Positions 37,450-51,438 are shown, counted from the first letter of the stretch. The stretch is 64,000 nt of DNA from Siniperca chuatsi (GCF_020085105.1 NC_058046.1:10872175-10936174); one strand, 5' to 3'. Notes: generated by a model not told the origin, from the sequence alone. Translations and numbers: made by a program.

Positions 37450-39470
37450 TTAACAAAATCCCCCTCTGTAAGCTGATGAACCCTCGCATTCAGCAGTGTA
37501 TAGGCTTTACATAATTGTTTGCAGGGCTCTATAATGGAATACATAACGGCAGATGACCCAGGAGAAAGAGGTGGCCTGATCCTCAAGTCACACGTTTGTG
37601 GCGAAGGTGTTTACATGAGCAAACAGGTGTGTTTAAGGCACTAACTGCAAATATAAAGATTTGTTGAGTCATACCTGCTGAGAAAGTGATTCGATACAGT
37701 GTGTTACCATAAGATAAGGTATTTTATTATGGATTTTGGGGTTTGTTCTTTTTTCTGTTTTTTTTTGTCCATCTTCAGATAAAATGTTCCCAAATGTTTG
37801 GACTGCAATACTGTTCCCATGAACAAACTGTAATGTTCATGACCGGCCAGTCAAATTTTTCCTGTTCTGTTTTTATACTTCACTACATTCACAACTGGCC
37901 TTGCTAACTTGGGACAAAAATAAATTGTCCCACTTTTATTATTTTTGGATTCCCCAACAATGCCCGGCTCTGTTTAATGGGAAAGTGCACTTTATATAGG
38001 GTTTTCATTTTCATTACTGTAGAAAAAAACCTTCTATTTGGGTGTAAAACACAAAGTTTAAGCCCTCAAAATCAATTTCACACTCAGATATAAAATGCTT
38101 TGTAAGGCCGTAAGGATGAAACGTGTCAAAAGGAAGGAAAAAGGAGCATTTTCACATTTACAAGCACCACAAATGCAGAAAAAAAAGTAAGACTTTACAT
38201 TATAAATAGTAGTGTAGACAAATAGTCTGGAGAATAGCACTGAGTAACGAAGCCCTGTCATGTGATGTCAGCAGAGGCTCAGCCGTTCCCGTCTATTGTC
38301 TCTTGCTTGGTTAAGTAGCGTACTCTTATCTATCTAATCTTGTCTATAAATGCTGTCTTCAACCTGTAATCCCAGGCAAAACGTGTCATACAGGAAACAT
38401 CTGAGGTGTCTTAAAGGAAATTAACACCACTTATGTACTAGCAAATGTGCATACAGATGCTCAAGTGTAACAATGCCCCATTTACAGACCAGAACAGGGT
38501 GTTTTACTTACTTAAAAAGTAATCCATGAAATAATTTACTGTGTCAGATGCATTTATAAACATGTGTTGTTGCTCACAATATGCCATCAGTATTATGTTT
38601 TCCATCAAGCCTATTTTTTAGACTTGCCAGTTTTTGACCCTTGTATTTTTTGTTTTAATTCATTTTTTTTTATTTTGATTCCTGTTTATTTTTAATTTCT
38701 TACTCATAATTTTAATTTTTTTGTCTTTAAATTCCATCATCTGTTTTGTGCTGTACTTCAAAAAATGAAAAAGAAAAATGTAAGCAGATCACTGTAATCC
38801 CCGTCATCCGTTGCCACCCTTGTGTTCCCCTCACCAGTCCTGAGGAGGTATTTTGGTTACCTACAGTAGGTGAGAGCTAAGTAAAGACAAGCAGCACACC
38901 AGTAAGGCCAGCTGTATTTTTAGTCTGCAATGGCATTGTTGTTGTTCTAATAATAACCTGTCCTGAGGATATTAGGTAAGGCCTCTGTGCTTGGACATCC
39001 TGGGCTGTTCAGCGCTCTCAAAACTAGCATCCTGACATGTGACATGTCAACAGTATTAACTCTGCATCTCTAATCTGAAAACAGAGGCTAGGTTTAAATG
39101 ATCCTTTTGTGGACACACTTGCTTAACAGGAGGTGAGCTGACTGAACACATCTGGGCTCGAGCCATGTCAGGTCACTGACTGCAGAGATATAAGCAGGGC
39201 AAGTTGTATAACAAGAGGATATAAGCAGGTGGCCGTTAGAAACGGATGTAAGAATACACAAAATTCTTATGTATTAATATCGGTATCCTATTTTTTTCCT
39301 TCTTTGCAACATCGGGGGAATAGTTGGTTCTGACGATAATGTCAGATGTTTTGTTTTCCCCCATAATTCTTCAAAATCAGGTTTTCAACAAGAACTCCCA
39401 AGATCACTTTCCATAGAAAATTGTATCAAACGAATCAGCAGCGGAAATCATTCCTATCAACATGTTTGGA
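37450..39470. other. Intergenic DNA between rbp4l and atp5me
   Basis: AT-rich, with no gene seen. Possible distal regulatory sequence for rbp4l cannot be judged here. Confidence 0.45.
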
Positions 39471-39479
39471 ACCTATTTA

Positions 39480-39755
39480 CAGCTGAAAAGATGAGTCTAT
39501 TAATCGATTAGTCAATTGACATTAAGATAATGGGCAACTATTTTGAGAATCAATTTACCGTTCAGTTATTTTTCAAGCAAAAAATACCAAACATAGTTCT
39601 AACTTCTCAATTGTGAGAATTCACTGCTTTGCTTTATCTTTTGGAAGTGAGTATATTTGGGTTTTGTACTTTTTGTCAGACAAAATAACTTGACATTACC
39701 TTGGGCTTTAAGAAATTGTAATGGAAATTTTCATAATTTTTTTCTGACATGTTAT
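39480..39755 (+). repeat. Dispersed teleost repeat (ATTAATCGATTAGT type)
   Basis: It reads TTAATCGATTAGTCAATTGA, GGGCAACTATTTTGAGAATC, AAGCAAAAAATACCAAACAT and TTACCTTGGGCTTTAAGAAA in order. The same series appears on the opposite strand at about 55130-55460. It is a very common teleost repeat, probably a non-autonomous element. Confidence 0.7.
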
Positions 39756-40393
39756 TGACCATACAATTAATTTCAGCGCTAAACCCACACCAACCAATCT
39801 TTGTCACTCTAAAACACTTTCACCCTAATTAAATGTGTAACTTGGAAAACTAAGTTAACTAATTTTGTAATAAGATCAACACAATAAGCCCTGTCATAGT
39901 TCTAATGCTAAGTGTTCACATGATTAAAAGGACAAAATAATGAAAGTTGATACTGTTGAACAAAATTCTTGAAAGCAAAATGGTAAGTTGTCATTTTAAT
40001 ATAACATCTGTCATACCCGTGCTGTAACAGTGGCTGAAGGAGAACATGGATTATAACCAAAAATCACATGCTGGTAAACAAAGACAGACTACAGAGATCA
40101 CGTACTTCTGTATTTATGACATTGCTTCATTACAAATATGAACTTAATAACTTATGAGTGCAGCTGCATTTGCAGTATTACAGAGTTCAAGCACCTTCCA
40201 TATTAACTAACTATAAATCACTGTATGTATGGTCCAGAGAGGTGTTGTATTATTCAAGGTAACAGTGAACACGTCCACAACACTGGAGTGTTTGACATGT
40301 TGGGACCTGACTTTGACTTTGCCATCATTACTCCAGAAAAAGGAGGGAGAGGTTGCAAATTGCACATGGACATCCTCACACAGCACACCAGCT

Positions 40394-42272
40394 TTACTTC
40401 AGAATAGTATCTTCATTTGCTGTAAGGAGACAGTAAAATAAGTGGGATTAGTACATTTAGGATTTTACATTCCAAATATGGTATATACAGTTATTAAAGA
40501 ATAACATGTTTTACATCAAATGGCTATGCTCCCACTTTTTTGAGCAGTTGAAAAAGCAATGGGTAACACCAACTGTATTATATTGTACACTGGTGTTGCT
40601 ATTATTGTGTCCACTCCCTGTAAACTATGGAGCATGCAGATATATGCATGTGCAAACTGGAGAATGAATATCAGACACGTGAATAAGGCTACCTTCTGCT
40701 AGCTGCTTGGCAATGCGCTCCTGCTCCTCGCGAACCTTTTTCTCCTCCTCCTCAATCCTTCTCTCCTCAGCTGCAATAGGCTTCAGGTGATCTGAGCAAA
40801 TGAAGTTAATTTAAAGCAGCATTCATTATGGAAAAAAGCCACTCAATATTGACTATATTTCAGTATTTCAAAATGACAGATGAAGATATGGATGTATACA
40901 TACACCTGACCTATATATGAGAAGTGTCACAGCCTCCTTAAATAAGATACTGTGGGAACTGAATGGAGATCTGTCAGCTTTGCTAACTTTAACCTTTTAT
41001 GACCTTTAATCCAGTCACTGGAGTATGTCATTTAATTTGTCAGGTTAATAACATTGCATGTTTTGCTTTTTTGTGAGGATCAGATTTTAAACATAATGTT
41101 TAGTGTATTTTTTTTCTTCTCTATGCAGTCCAAAGTACTGTTATATTCAGTGTGTTTATCTCAGTGCACTGTTCCAAGTAAAGTACGCTGTGCATGATGT
41201 CTAATAAGAATAACTCACCATATCTCCTTTTGCCATAGATGATCCCAGCAATCAAAGCTGAATACCTTGCTGTCTGTAAAGGAGAAAATAATGCAAATGA
41301 ATGCCAGTCGTGCTGTCTTTACAAAGTCTGTGCAGATTCTCCATCACACAGGTGACAGGGTATCTAGAAGTATTAAGGAAAATATAACTGGACGTGCCAT
41401 TTTCGTCTTGAAGACGTTTTGCCACTCACTCAGGGGCTTTATCAGTTCTACATCAATATAAATGACTAAGACACAATACACAGTAACCTTTGATTTAATA
41501 GTTATAGATATCCTTACTTATATTGCTACACCCACTGAACTCTATACAGTGCTGCAAGAATGTATTGAGACCTTGGTCATGGGTACAAACTACACATCCA
41601 ACAGAGTTTAATTTAACTAGTTTCCAAAGTGGTTAGGACCCACTCTTTAGTTCGGCAAAAACAGAATCTACCGAGAAGCATTAGTTTTATTACAATATAT
41701 ACCTTTAACAGCCTGTCCATCTGTTGTTTGCAGTCTGTCACCACAAAAATGAGCAGCAGTGGGCGACAACGAGGACAAGTGATTCTAAAATATGAGTAAC
41801 AGCTAAATGAAATAAGTAAAACTTGTTTTTTAACGAGATAAAGGACGTGATATTATTTATAAAATGTACTATATTGGATTAATGTCAATTATATCCAAGG
41901 GTATTTCTATTTATAACAACCAGTTAACGCTACGTCTTTTTAATGGAGACAGCTCCTTAGTGCGACTGTCTATATTAGCATCGTCGAGAGTGATGTTGCG
42001 CTACACAATAGCACTCAACAAATGCATTAAGACCTAATTCAGCACAACTGTAATTACTCACTTGTCATTGGTTTGACTACAAGCTTTAGTAACGTTGCAA
42101 AGTTACAACTAGTTGTTAGCTAGCACGCTAACGGCTAGCGTGCTCTGAGCAGCTAGCAAACTGAAATACGATTGCGAGTCATTTTACAGTAAAACACGAG
42201 TAACCTTTTTTTCACAATATGTACTGCAACACGAACCTTAATCAAAGGCGACACTGCAACTGGAGGAGCCAT
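40394..42272 (-). CDS. atp5me: ATP synthase membrane subunit e
   Basis: A small inner-membrane subunit of the mitochondrial F1Fo ATP synthase that helps the enzyme dimerise. Exons in transcript order are 42272-42237, 41273-41219, 40791-40693 and 40419-40394, giving 71 codons (human 69). The product starts MAPPVAVSPLIK, followed by the single hydrophobic helix TARYSALIAGIIYGKRRY with its GxxxG-like face, then HLKPIAAEERR and a charged helix EEEEKKVREEQERIAKQLAE. It ends with the family's typical short tail DTILK (human DSILK). All introns have GT/AG ends and correct phases. The start region is rich in GCTAGC and GCTAAC words. No TATA box was seen, as expected for a housekeeping gene. A possible ATTAAA signal lies near 40000. 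Confidence 0.96.
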
Positions 42273-42299
42273 AGTTTTACAGCAGGCTAACAGCTAGCA

Positions 42300-44890
42300 G
42301 CAGAGGTCACTTTACCACCGCCGAGGACTGTGGGAGAAGATACTTCTTCTTTGAGGTTTTACTGCAGCTGATCTGCTCATGTTGAACTACTGCCATCTTC
42401 TGGAGTAAATTGTCCCTTTCAGTGGCAAAGTATAGATTGCTCCATCAGTCGTTAAACCCCACAATCAAATACAAATAGATCTTAGGCTAAATAATATCTC
42501 TCTATTTGCTACACATCTTAATCATCTGCAAATAAAGATCTTCCCATATCTAATGATTTATTTATAAATATGTAATTTATATAATAGCAAATAATATAGC
42601 AACATGAAATTAATATTTATGTTTTCTTAAAGACACTTATGTAACACTGTCTCTTTATTAATTGCTCTCCACAGACATAACACTGGGTCCATTTGTCCCA
42701 TTTCATTGCTATCAGAATCAGAATCAGAAATACTTTATTGATCCCCGAAGGGAAACTCTTTGTTACAGCAGCTCGCCTTTACGTCAGTGCACACAGGAGA
42801 AAGTACTAGCAAAAAATATAATACAATACACTATAAAAACAGGTCAGAAAATAAATTAAGTACCAGGTGGGTATAAGAATAAGATAAAATAAGTGTGAAG
42901 TACCAGTATGGTGGGAGAGGAGACCTGGGGCATCTTCCATGCTATCTCTACATTAATGATCCAATGCAAAGCTCTGCAACAGACTATTGTTCACCCCAGA
43001 TTTTATACTCTGAGTGTCCAGTTTATTAGGTATGCCTAGCTAAATGGAATGTAAACCAATACAACTGCATCTTCAGCTGTTTGTTTGTTTTTTGACACTT
43101 TGTCACTCAGATGTGTTGATTCAACTGTTTTCATTTTGGAGTTTTTTGTGTCGTTGATCTGTATTGCATCATATTGACAGTGGTTTCTAGTATTTTATTC
43201 TCCCTTTTTGACATAAATGGGGCTGAACAAAATATTGTAAACACCAGCCCACATATGAGCACTTCTTTGTTGTTGATTTTATGCATCTGCCACTTAGTGG
43301 TCATTTTGAAGCATTGCAATGTCTACAGACATTAATTTTCCTGAATTAATGTTAGGAGCACTATGTCCACCACGATGATTTTTCTTTATTATAGCATTAA
43401 TAGTAATTAGTGAACTCAAATGGTGCACCTTATTACACGCCAAGAAAATGTTTTATGCAATAGCAAAGGTTATCCAGAAGAGGTCAGTAGAGATGCATGC
43501 AGGTGAACAGGTCTGTGTAGCCTGACACTTAACATGAACATGTAGTATTTAGTCAATGAAGAGAATAGTTTCATGGACAGTACAGTGTTTATTGAAAACA
43601 GAGTATCAGACTGCATCACACTGAAAGTAAATCATACTGCATACTTTGTGAGCAAAACTACTGAACATTGGAAACACATGAAAAGCAGCACCAGAGTTTG
43701 CAAGCACCGGCACATTTCCTGTGTGAGCACACAGATTTACAACATTACAGCTGCAATTAGAAAGCAACTAATATTTGTTGCTCAGATCTATGCTGATCCC
43801 TGGTTAAGCTGTCTCTGAAAAGTACATTCTTCCATAGTCAGTGGGGCATAGCGTTATGTTGTAGATAAACAAAAAGGTTAATTCCCTGTGAGCTGCTATG
43901 GTGATGATAAAAGCTTTTTCATTAATTCTTTAGTGCCCCAGACCAAACCAGCAAGTTTGACCTCTTCAACAAAACAGTAGGTGTTTGACAGTTATACACA
44001 TTTTCACTGTATGAATCTGATTCAGCAGGACTGCTTTTAAAACATTTATTTATTTATTTTAAATCATACATTTTAATTTGATTTTAAGTTACAAAAACAT
44101 CTTCCCACATTGTAAGCATATTCCTCATATACTTGTTCCAACTTCAATGAGGCCACGTGATAATTATTTTGAGAGACATTTATTCAAACCTAAGGTGCCA
44201 TATTTGTGCAGCTGCACCATTACATCAAATGGAAATATTGTAGATGTTGTGCATCATTTTATACATGTTTCCCCCAAATTCTTCCTGACATATTTGATAC
44301 AGTATATTTGTAAATCTTTCAGATCTTTTGTTGTGTGGGTTTGAAGAATGCTTGTATTGATAGACTGGACCAGAGGATGTGGTTGAAGAGTTTTAAGAAT
44401 TATAATTGAAAACAAACCCTGTTTTGTATAATTGGTCTATATGATAATATAGGCCTAGATATGATATATAGAGTTATGATATGTTAATAAAGAGGCTAAA
44501 CTACCTGTGGATATTTTTTTCTTTTTTTTGTATTTCTCATTTTTGTATTTATTTTTAAAAGTCTGTCATACTGTATATAGAATGTTTTTTATGCTTCTGA
44601 CTATTTAGTAGCAAAAATATGGTTATCTGTATACAAAAGCAAATATTTTAAGAGATCAGTCAGTCATACTGCTTAATTTTCTCCTCCTTGTTCTCCCCAT
44701 ATGGTATGGAAAATTTACCCCCTCAACTGTGGTTCTTTTCACTGCTAACTCGCTTGGAGAGGGCATAGATAGCCATGTGCTTGTGTGATACCTCACTGGC
44801 TTCCCAACCACAAAAGCTGCCAATTTACTGGAACACACGGCAAGATGTGCCACTACTGGTAATTGAACCCTCGTCTTTTGTCCCTGTCCC
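42300..44890. other. Intergenic DNA between atp5me and kcnv2
   Basis: Apart from the LINE tail at 42708-42890, I see only AT-rich sequence with short chance ORFs. Confidence 0.5.
42708..42890 (-). mobile_element. LINE 3' tail, reverse copy
   Basis: It begins ATCAGAATCAGAATCAGAAA and continues ACTTTATTGATCCCCGAAGG, the reverse complement of the tail at 9275-9466. Close similarity continues through CGCCTTTACGTCAGTGCAC to CAGGTGGGTATAAGAA. It is a 5'-truncated insertion. Confidence 0.75.
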
Positions 44891-44891
44891 A

Positions 44892-44897
44892 TTTATT
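44892..44897 (-). terminator. polyA signal of kcnv2
   Basis: TTTATT on the + strand gives AATAAA on the minus strand, about 80 nt past the kcnv2 stop. Confidence 0.5.
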
Positions 44898-44978
44898 CGT
44901 CCCCATCACATTACATTTTTTTTGCACAGTTTTAGAGTCAAGCATATTATTTCTTTATAAAAAAAAAAGTCACATAAA

Positions 44979-47900
44979 TCAGTGTGCGGGACAATGGTTG
45001 TTTCCAAAGCAGTGGTTGATCCTTTTCACTGTCCTCTCAGAAAATCTCACCTTCCCTCGTTTCTTCGGAGTGGCTGTGTATTGATTGGACTTGAGTTTAG
45101 AGTAATAGTCGGAGAACTTGTTGAAGAGGATGGATATGGGCAGACCGTTGAGGATGATTCCAAAAGAGATGCAGATGAAAGCGAAAAGGCGACCCAGTAT
45201 GGTCTCTGGGTAGACGTCTCCATAGCCCACAGTGGAGATGCTGACCTGCGGGTGAGAGAGGAGAGCAGTCAGTGGTGATGAAGAAACATGTATACACAAA
45301 CCTTACCAGCAGACAGGTTCAGTCAGTGTCCTGTTTAGTAGACTTTTGATGACCCATGTGGTAATTTGCCAATAAAGTGGGGCATTTTGCACCTTTACAA
45401 AAAGAGTTGCATTTTACCATTACTAGACAGCAACTATCAACCAGTCATAAGTCTGGAGCCTCTCTGCACCATAAAAACCATTAACACAAGAAAAAGCATT
45501 CACTGATTTAACAGAATTGTCTAGGCTTTCGTATCGCCCACTTAGTGTCATGAATTGTTTGTAGTCCAAAGTAATAAAAATTAAAATGACCACTTCACAA
45601 GCAAAACCAACTGTAGTTTGTTGATGGTTCATTTTATACTCAAATAATTACATAGCACACGTTAGGACCCACACCTCCACCAACATTATTCAGTTGCTTA
45701 ACTTTGTTATTTCTTCTGTGCCCTATTACCAACGACGTTTCAGGAGAAGCACATAGTTCATCTGCATTGTTTTTTGACTGGGCCTTAAATTCCATGAGAT
45801 TAGCCTGTTAAAATTCTAGACACATCACAATCACAATTTTAGCCTGTTATAACAACATTACAGTCACCACTGTGTGGTCATTAGCCTTGTCCTATATAGT
45901 CTTTGGAAAAAATGGTAAGCTTCTCACTCAGTTCTCCTGCTTCTTGTTTCAGCCGATTGCCACACAGTCTGACTGTGTTATACAAATCTGTTCAGAGGGT
46001 TATCTGACTTTTAGTGAGAAGCCCTGCCCACTGTCGCACCCCAGTGGCCAAAGTTTGAAATAAACTGTTGATCAGGATGTCTCTCGTCCATGTCCCCCTT
46101 TCCAAAAGGTTTTGTGAGTATCCATTCATACTTTTTCAAGATATCCTGCTAACAGACTGCAGCAAAACCGACCCGGAAGTGAGTGCTCCTGTGACTCAAA
46201 GATGGCACACAATTCCTCCTGCTTCTGTTCGTGTGAGTACAACAGGGATCAGTGGCAGTGAGCAGTCCTCACAGTTCCCTTCACTATAACCATTACTATC
46301 ATTCAGAGGATTATCATTTCCTTCCCCTGGATTAGAATTAAGATTCTACCACTCGGTCAAAGAGGGAGAGGAATGATCTGTTAACGGGTTTATTCATGGA
46401 AACAGGCAGACTCAGTTAGTCAACGGTTCGTGTTAACTCAAATAAAGACCTTAATTTTTTAATTAAGTACAGACATTAACCAGGTTATTCCACCCTGTAA
46501 AACTGACCAGGTGCCATGAATAAATCAGTAAATATACTATATAAATATACAATCTGAATCTTCCCATTAACCACGCTAGTCACACATACCAAAGCATGAG
46601 GTGACACATCCTGAAGTAGAGCTGACCTCGTTGTGTTTGTAAGGCAGGTAGTGCTGGAGTGTAATCTAATAACATTACACAGTTCAGGGACTATGTAAGC
46701 ATTAAAGTAATTCAAGGACAGGGCACTTCATTTTACTTACATAAATAGGTTACTTAGGGTTGTTACTTAGGTAAGTGACTTATTTAAGATCCCTAATTTT
46801 AAGACTTGTGTGCTTTTCATATTTCTTGTACATTTTTAAGGTTACTGTGCATCTTCCCTCTATGTTACTATCCTCCTGGTCTTTTACACTGTTACATTTT
46901 ACAAAGACATACTTACAGCTGCCCACCACCATGCATGAGGAATGCTGGTGAAGTTTGTTTGTGGCATGTCATGCTCCACAGTGTAAACCATGGCGGAGAA
47001 GCTAAAAATGCCCATGGCGATGAAGAGGAAGAGGCAGCCCACTTGCTGGTAGCACTGACGCAGGGTGAAGCCAAACGCCCGCAGACCTGTGGAGTGTCGC
47101 GCCAGCTTCAAGATACGAAAGATTCGCATCAGCCTCATGATCCGCAACACTTGACCCAGCTTCCCCACCTGCCCCACCGCCTGCATGTCGGCCTCGTGCT
47201 TCATGTAGTTCTCCTCATTATCAAAGAACTCCAGGATGGCCTGCACATACTGAGGCAGGATGGCGATCAGATCCACAGTGTTGAGTACACTCCTGCTGAA
47301 GGATTTGAGGTCAGGAGTGGAGACCAGACGGAGCAGGTACTCCATGGTGAAGAAGGCGATGCACATAGATTCCACATATTCCCAGTATGTCTTACCGCTG
47401 AGCTGACCTGTAGGAGTCCTGTATTGCATCTCCTCCACTGTGTTGAGAGTCATGGCCACCAGAGAGACCAGTACAAACAGGCTGGAGGCCACTGCCATCA
47501 GCTTGGCCTCGATAGACGAAAACGGCTTCTCCATCAAGTTCCAGATAGCTCTGCGCTTATGGCCCATGAACATGTCTTGAAAGAGCTCCTCATTCTCCTC
47601 GATCTCCACCTCTGCCTCCAGCTCCCTCTGGATCTTCAGCTGGTCGTTCAGCTCGTCCTGCCTCTCCTCGAAGGAGATGCGGCAGCAGCGGTGGGTGTTC
47701 TTGATCCTCACGCCCCAGTAGTTGATCTCCTCCAGGAAGTTGCGGGGACACAACTCATCTTTGATCCACAGCACACCAGTCCTGTAGAAGTTGAAGATGT
47801 TGTGGAAGACATCTGGGTCCCTGTCAAAGAAGTACTCATTGTTGGTCACAATGTAGTCATCGCACAGATCCAGCTTCATGTTGTGGTCCGTGTAGGTGGC

Positions 47901-48251
47901 CAGTCGTCCTATTCTGGTCTTGGGATACTTTGCAGCCATCTTGTAGGCTATCTGGTAGGGCTTCCCTCCTACATTAATGTTGATCATGTAGTTCTTCTTG
48001 GAGGGTGAAGTCTGCTTGGAGAAGCCGTACGGAGCATTGTCATCCTCTTCATCCTCATACTCGGCATAAATGTCATAGATGTCCCTGCTCAGCTCCTGCA
48101 TGGAGTTCCATGTCTTCACGGAGCTTTCCTTGGCTAGTGGATAAGCAATCTCAGAAGGTCTTCGATTAATGTCTGAATCAGTGACTTTGTAGTTGGGGAA
48201 GAGACTCTGTCTCCTGTTCCACAAGTTGACGACCTTGCTGGTGCTCCCCAT
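44979..48251 (-). CDS. kcnv2: Kv8.2 potassium channel modifier subunit
   Basis: An electrically silent Kv subunit that co-assembles with Kv2 channels in photoreceptor inner segments and shapes the dark current. There are two exons, 48251-46917 and 45245-44979, joined in phase 0 at [11 protein letters not shown], giving 533 codons (human 545). An acidic N-terminus (EYEDEEDD) is followed by the T1 tetramerisation domain (about 89-190, with [26 protein letters not shown] and [10 protein letters not shown]). S1 is at about 251-270, S2 at 292-311, S3 at 324-340, S4 at 370-386 with regular arginines ([18 protein letters not shown]), then S5. The pore filter TVGYGD is at 450-455, and S6 carries LPI where Kv1-type channels have PVP. 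It matches KCNV2 more than KCNV1 throughout. A TATTATAC stretch near 48315 is a weak TATA candidate. Confidence 0.97.
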
Positions 48252-48259
48252 GTTGATAC

Positions 48260-51230
48260 CCCCAGACTACACAGCAGACAGAGCGCTCAGACCAGCCAGC
48301 ATTACGGCTGTATAATACCCCCTTTACCTAAGCATGGAGGACATGAGCACAATGCCTCATGGCCCCATTAATGTTGCTGACTGAGAGGATCCACGTGCTT
48401 ACAGGACATCTAAATACCATTATCCCCTGCTGAGCTGCCTGGCTGACATGACGTTGGCTGTGTGGCATATCTCAACAAATGCCCATCGTGAATTCACCCT
48501 CTTTTAGTTTATAAATGTGTTATGATGTAAAGTTATAGTGCTTACAGCTGATTTAAAGACATAATAAACAACAATCAATCTTATTTTCCTCACATTTTTT
48601 ATGCATACATAGGCACTGTACCATACATTAATCTTTTTGCAATCCCTACAGATTACTCAAGGAAGTCACATAGGAAGGCTAAGATTGGAAAATACCATTA
48701 CGTGTCTTGTTTCTTTTGTGTTGTCTGAGGAAAATTTCAACACTTTGTGATGATTTTCTTTGTAGATACATCACAAAATACTTTGCAAATTTTTATTTGA
48801 GGTTAAGTGTCTTTTTCAAATTTACAATAAATTGTTTATGTTGGTTATTATTGTGCAATGCTTTAAGATTCATATACTGAAGGGGAACAAAGGAAGGCTG
48901 GTGGATACATAAAAGAAGATAAAGGCTTTAAGCATTAGCCTACTTCCTGATTGGGAGAGGGTGCAGGATTCTTCAGAACTTGAAGTGAGTCAAGGCAACA
49001 GACTCTGGGAAATAATCTTTTGTTTTTATATTAGAGCGATATTATAACAATAAGGTTGTGACATTAAACACATTATCTTAACTAACAGTTAGTAGTGATT
49101 TAACCAGATGGAATTTCTACTCAAAAGAAGTATCAAACATAAGTTTGCTTGCGATTGAATCCTCTTATTGGATATCAGATTATTGTCCTGCTGATTAACA
49201 GTGTCAGCTGACCAGAGATGGCGGTCTGCAAGGCCACTGGCCGATGACATTATGAACCATTCAATATATTAACCTTTATTTACCTTCCTGGTGCCAACCA
49301 CTGCTGACTAGTTAAAACAATTAAGGATTTAAGTTGTTAAAGCAGTGGCATTTAAATAGAGCTACCAGTCTTAAGATAGTCTTGTTAGTGTAGTGTGTCA
49401 AAAGAACAAGAGCTAAACTGGATTTGTCATGCAAACCACAGGGTCACACCGGAAAGAAGAGGCCACAGTGAAAAAAGGAAATGTTGATACTTATGATATA
49501 TGATATAATATACTGAATTATCTACAGTATTTGTAAAGCTTCATGGCTACTACTTTGCCTTTCAAAGTGAGTCAATGTAAATATTTGAAAATGGAAATAA
49601 TTAAATCCTCCTCTTAGAAAAGAAAAGTTGAATCTATTAACAATAAAACACACCCTTATTAAATTTAGTACTCTCAAGGATTTGCTGCTACAGCCTTACT
49701 TGGTCTGGTATAATCAGTAGCTCATGGTGGCTAATGTTAGCAAATTTTAGATATTGTTGTGTAACTGACTCTTCTTTACTTGTGCTTCATTTTAACATGT
49801 TATGGATAGATACTTCAATTGTTTTATCACATTGGCTGCTGTTACAGTCTTGCTTTAAATTATATATAATGATATAACTCCTTAAAATATAATGAAATAT
49901 TACTCATAGTGGGTCAAAAAGGTCCTAAAAGTCAATAAAAGGATAGCAGACTAATGAGCAGCAGATTTAACTTATCTATGGCAGCACAAAGCCTTGGCTT
50001 TTGTTTTGTTTTCAGCAGTAATTCTACTTCTTTACAAGTAAAGAAGTTTGTTTCAGACAAGTCAAACAAATTGCCATGACAAACATTAGTGGATATACAT
50101 AATCGGTCTTGGCTCTTGGAGCTTTCTACACAATGGCAGCAACCCCTGCAGTTCAGTGGGCTCATATAATTCTTACTCCAGTTATAATTATGCAGGAGAA
50201 AGAACTAAATTTATATTTTCATTCAACATTTGATTCGTTATTGATCCAGTAATAGTCCAGGAAGCAGGATTGTAAAACAAAGCATCAGTGGATATATACT
50301 TTTCACATTTCACTAGGATTAATATCATCTGCTCTCAAGGTCTATGGTTTCCTGTCTGCAAGATTTACGGATCAAATTTAGTAAAGTCCCTTCAAAGCTG
50401 CTTAGTAAAACAAGTATGTAGGTTATAATCCCTCATGTAGGTTTATAAACCATATACATCCTCTGTTATTTACAGCTGGAACATCCAAACACAGATTGTT
50501 CAGTAACAATAAATGCTGTTTAACCTGACCTTTGCTGATGCGATTACACACATACAGGGTCTGCTCAAAATAAGGAGATATTGGGCATCCTTGTAATTTT
50601 TGGTTTTCTCAACTAAAAGTATTTTCCTAAAAACATCATCAACAAGTGCAAACTCCACAACAGTTTACATTATGTAGCACTACACCATAAAGACTCACAA
50701 CTGTTTAATGTACCAGTGTACACCTTTTTGACCACACACAGGCACATGAGGAATAACATGGAAAATCCAACAGCATGGGTCAGTCAGTCAATCTAAATAC
50801 AGCACACAATTTGAAGTGATGAATATATCAATGTATTGATTAAGCAATTGATAAAGATTAAGCAAGGAGGACAGAGTTTACTGGACTACAGTAAATAAAC
50901 ATGTTAATAATAGACACCTGCTTCATTTCCTGAATGCCATAATTATTGATGACACATCAGGCTTTTGATAGGATTCATTTGCATCCTTGCAGTATTAATT
51001 TACCGTTACTGACTGGTCAGGAGTTGCACCTGAGCTCAGTTGACAGCATGTGTCATAGTGAATAAGATTCACCTCACAAATATTATACATTATGTATACT
51101 GTAATAAATGTGTGGTACTGTCACAGTGACATCGTTCAAGAGAAGCAGCAGGATTTGCTTGTCTGAGTATTGGATCAACTGCACACAGCTACATTTTCAG
51201 GTTTGGTAACTAGGAATATGACTCAGGTAA
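48260..51230. other. Upstream flank of kcnv2, no gene seen
   Basis: AT-rich with no supported gene. A YTAATCY match (TTAATCT) lies at 48628-48634, roughly 380 bp upstream of the kcnv2 start. It is too degenerate to call a site. Confidence 0.45.
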
Positions 51231-51242
51231 GGTGGTGCCACA

Positions 51243-51279
51243 GGCTTTTACTGTAAACCGACAGCTTACAGTAAAAGCC
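51243..51279. repeat. Perfect 14-bp inverted repeat (hairpin)
   Basis: GGCTTTTACTGTAA (51243-51256) and its exact reverse complement (51266-51279) are separated by a 9-base loop. The function is unknown. Confidence 0.8.
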
Positions 51280-51438
51280 AAAAGCAAGGTAAAATTGGAG
51301 TCCCACTGTATATCACTGTATGTCATATATATTCATTTGTTTTATATCAAATCAGATGAAGTCTAACCGACAGAGCAGCAGCTGAAGCTCTGATTGGACA
51401 GCTGTTATGCGTTGGTGGGAGTCTTGTGTGTCAGAGCT

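Noticed and set aside
46806-48008. 400-codon + strand ORF
   Set aside because: It is exactly antisense to kcnv2 exon 1, whose minus-strand product has full Kv8.2 domains. The + frame is a His/Leu/Gln-rich shadow.
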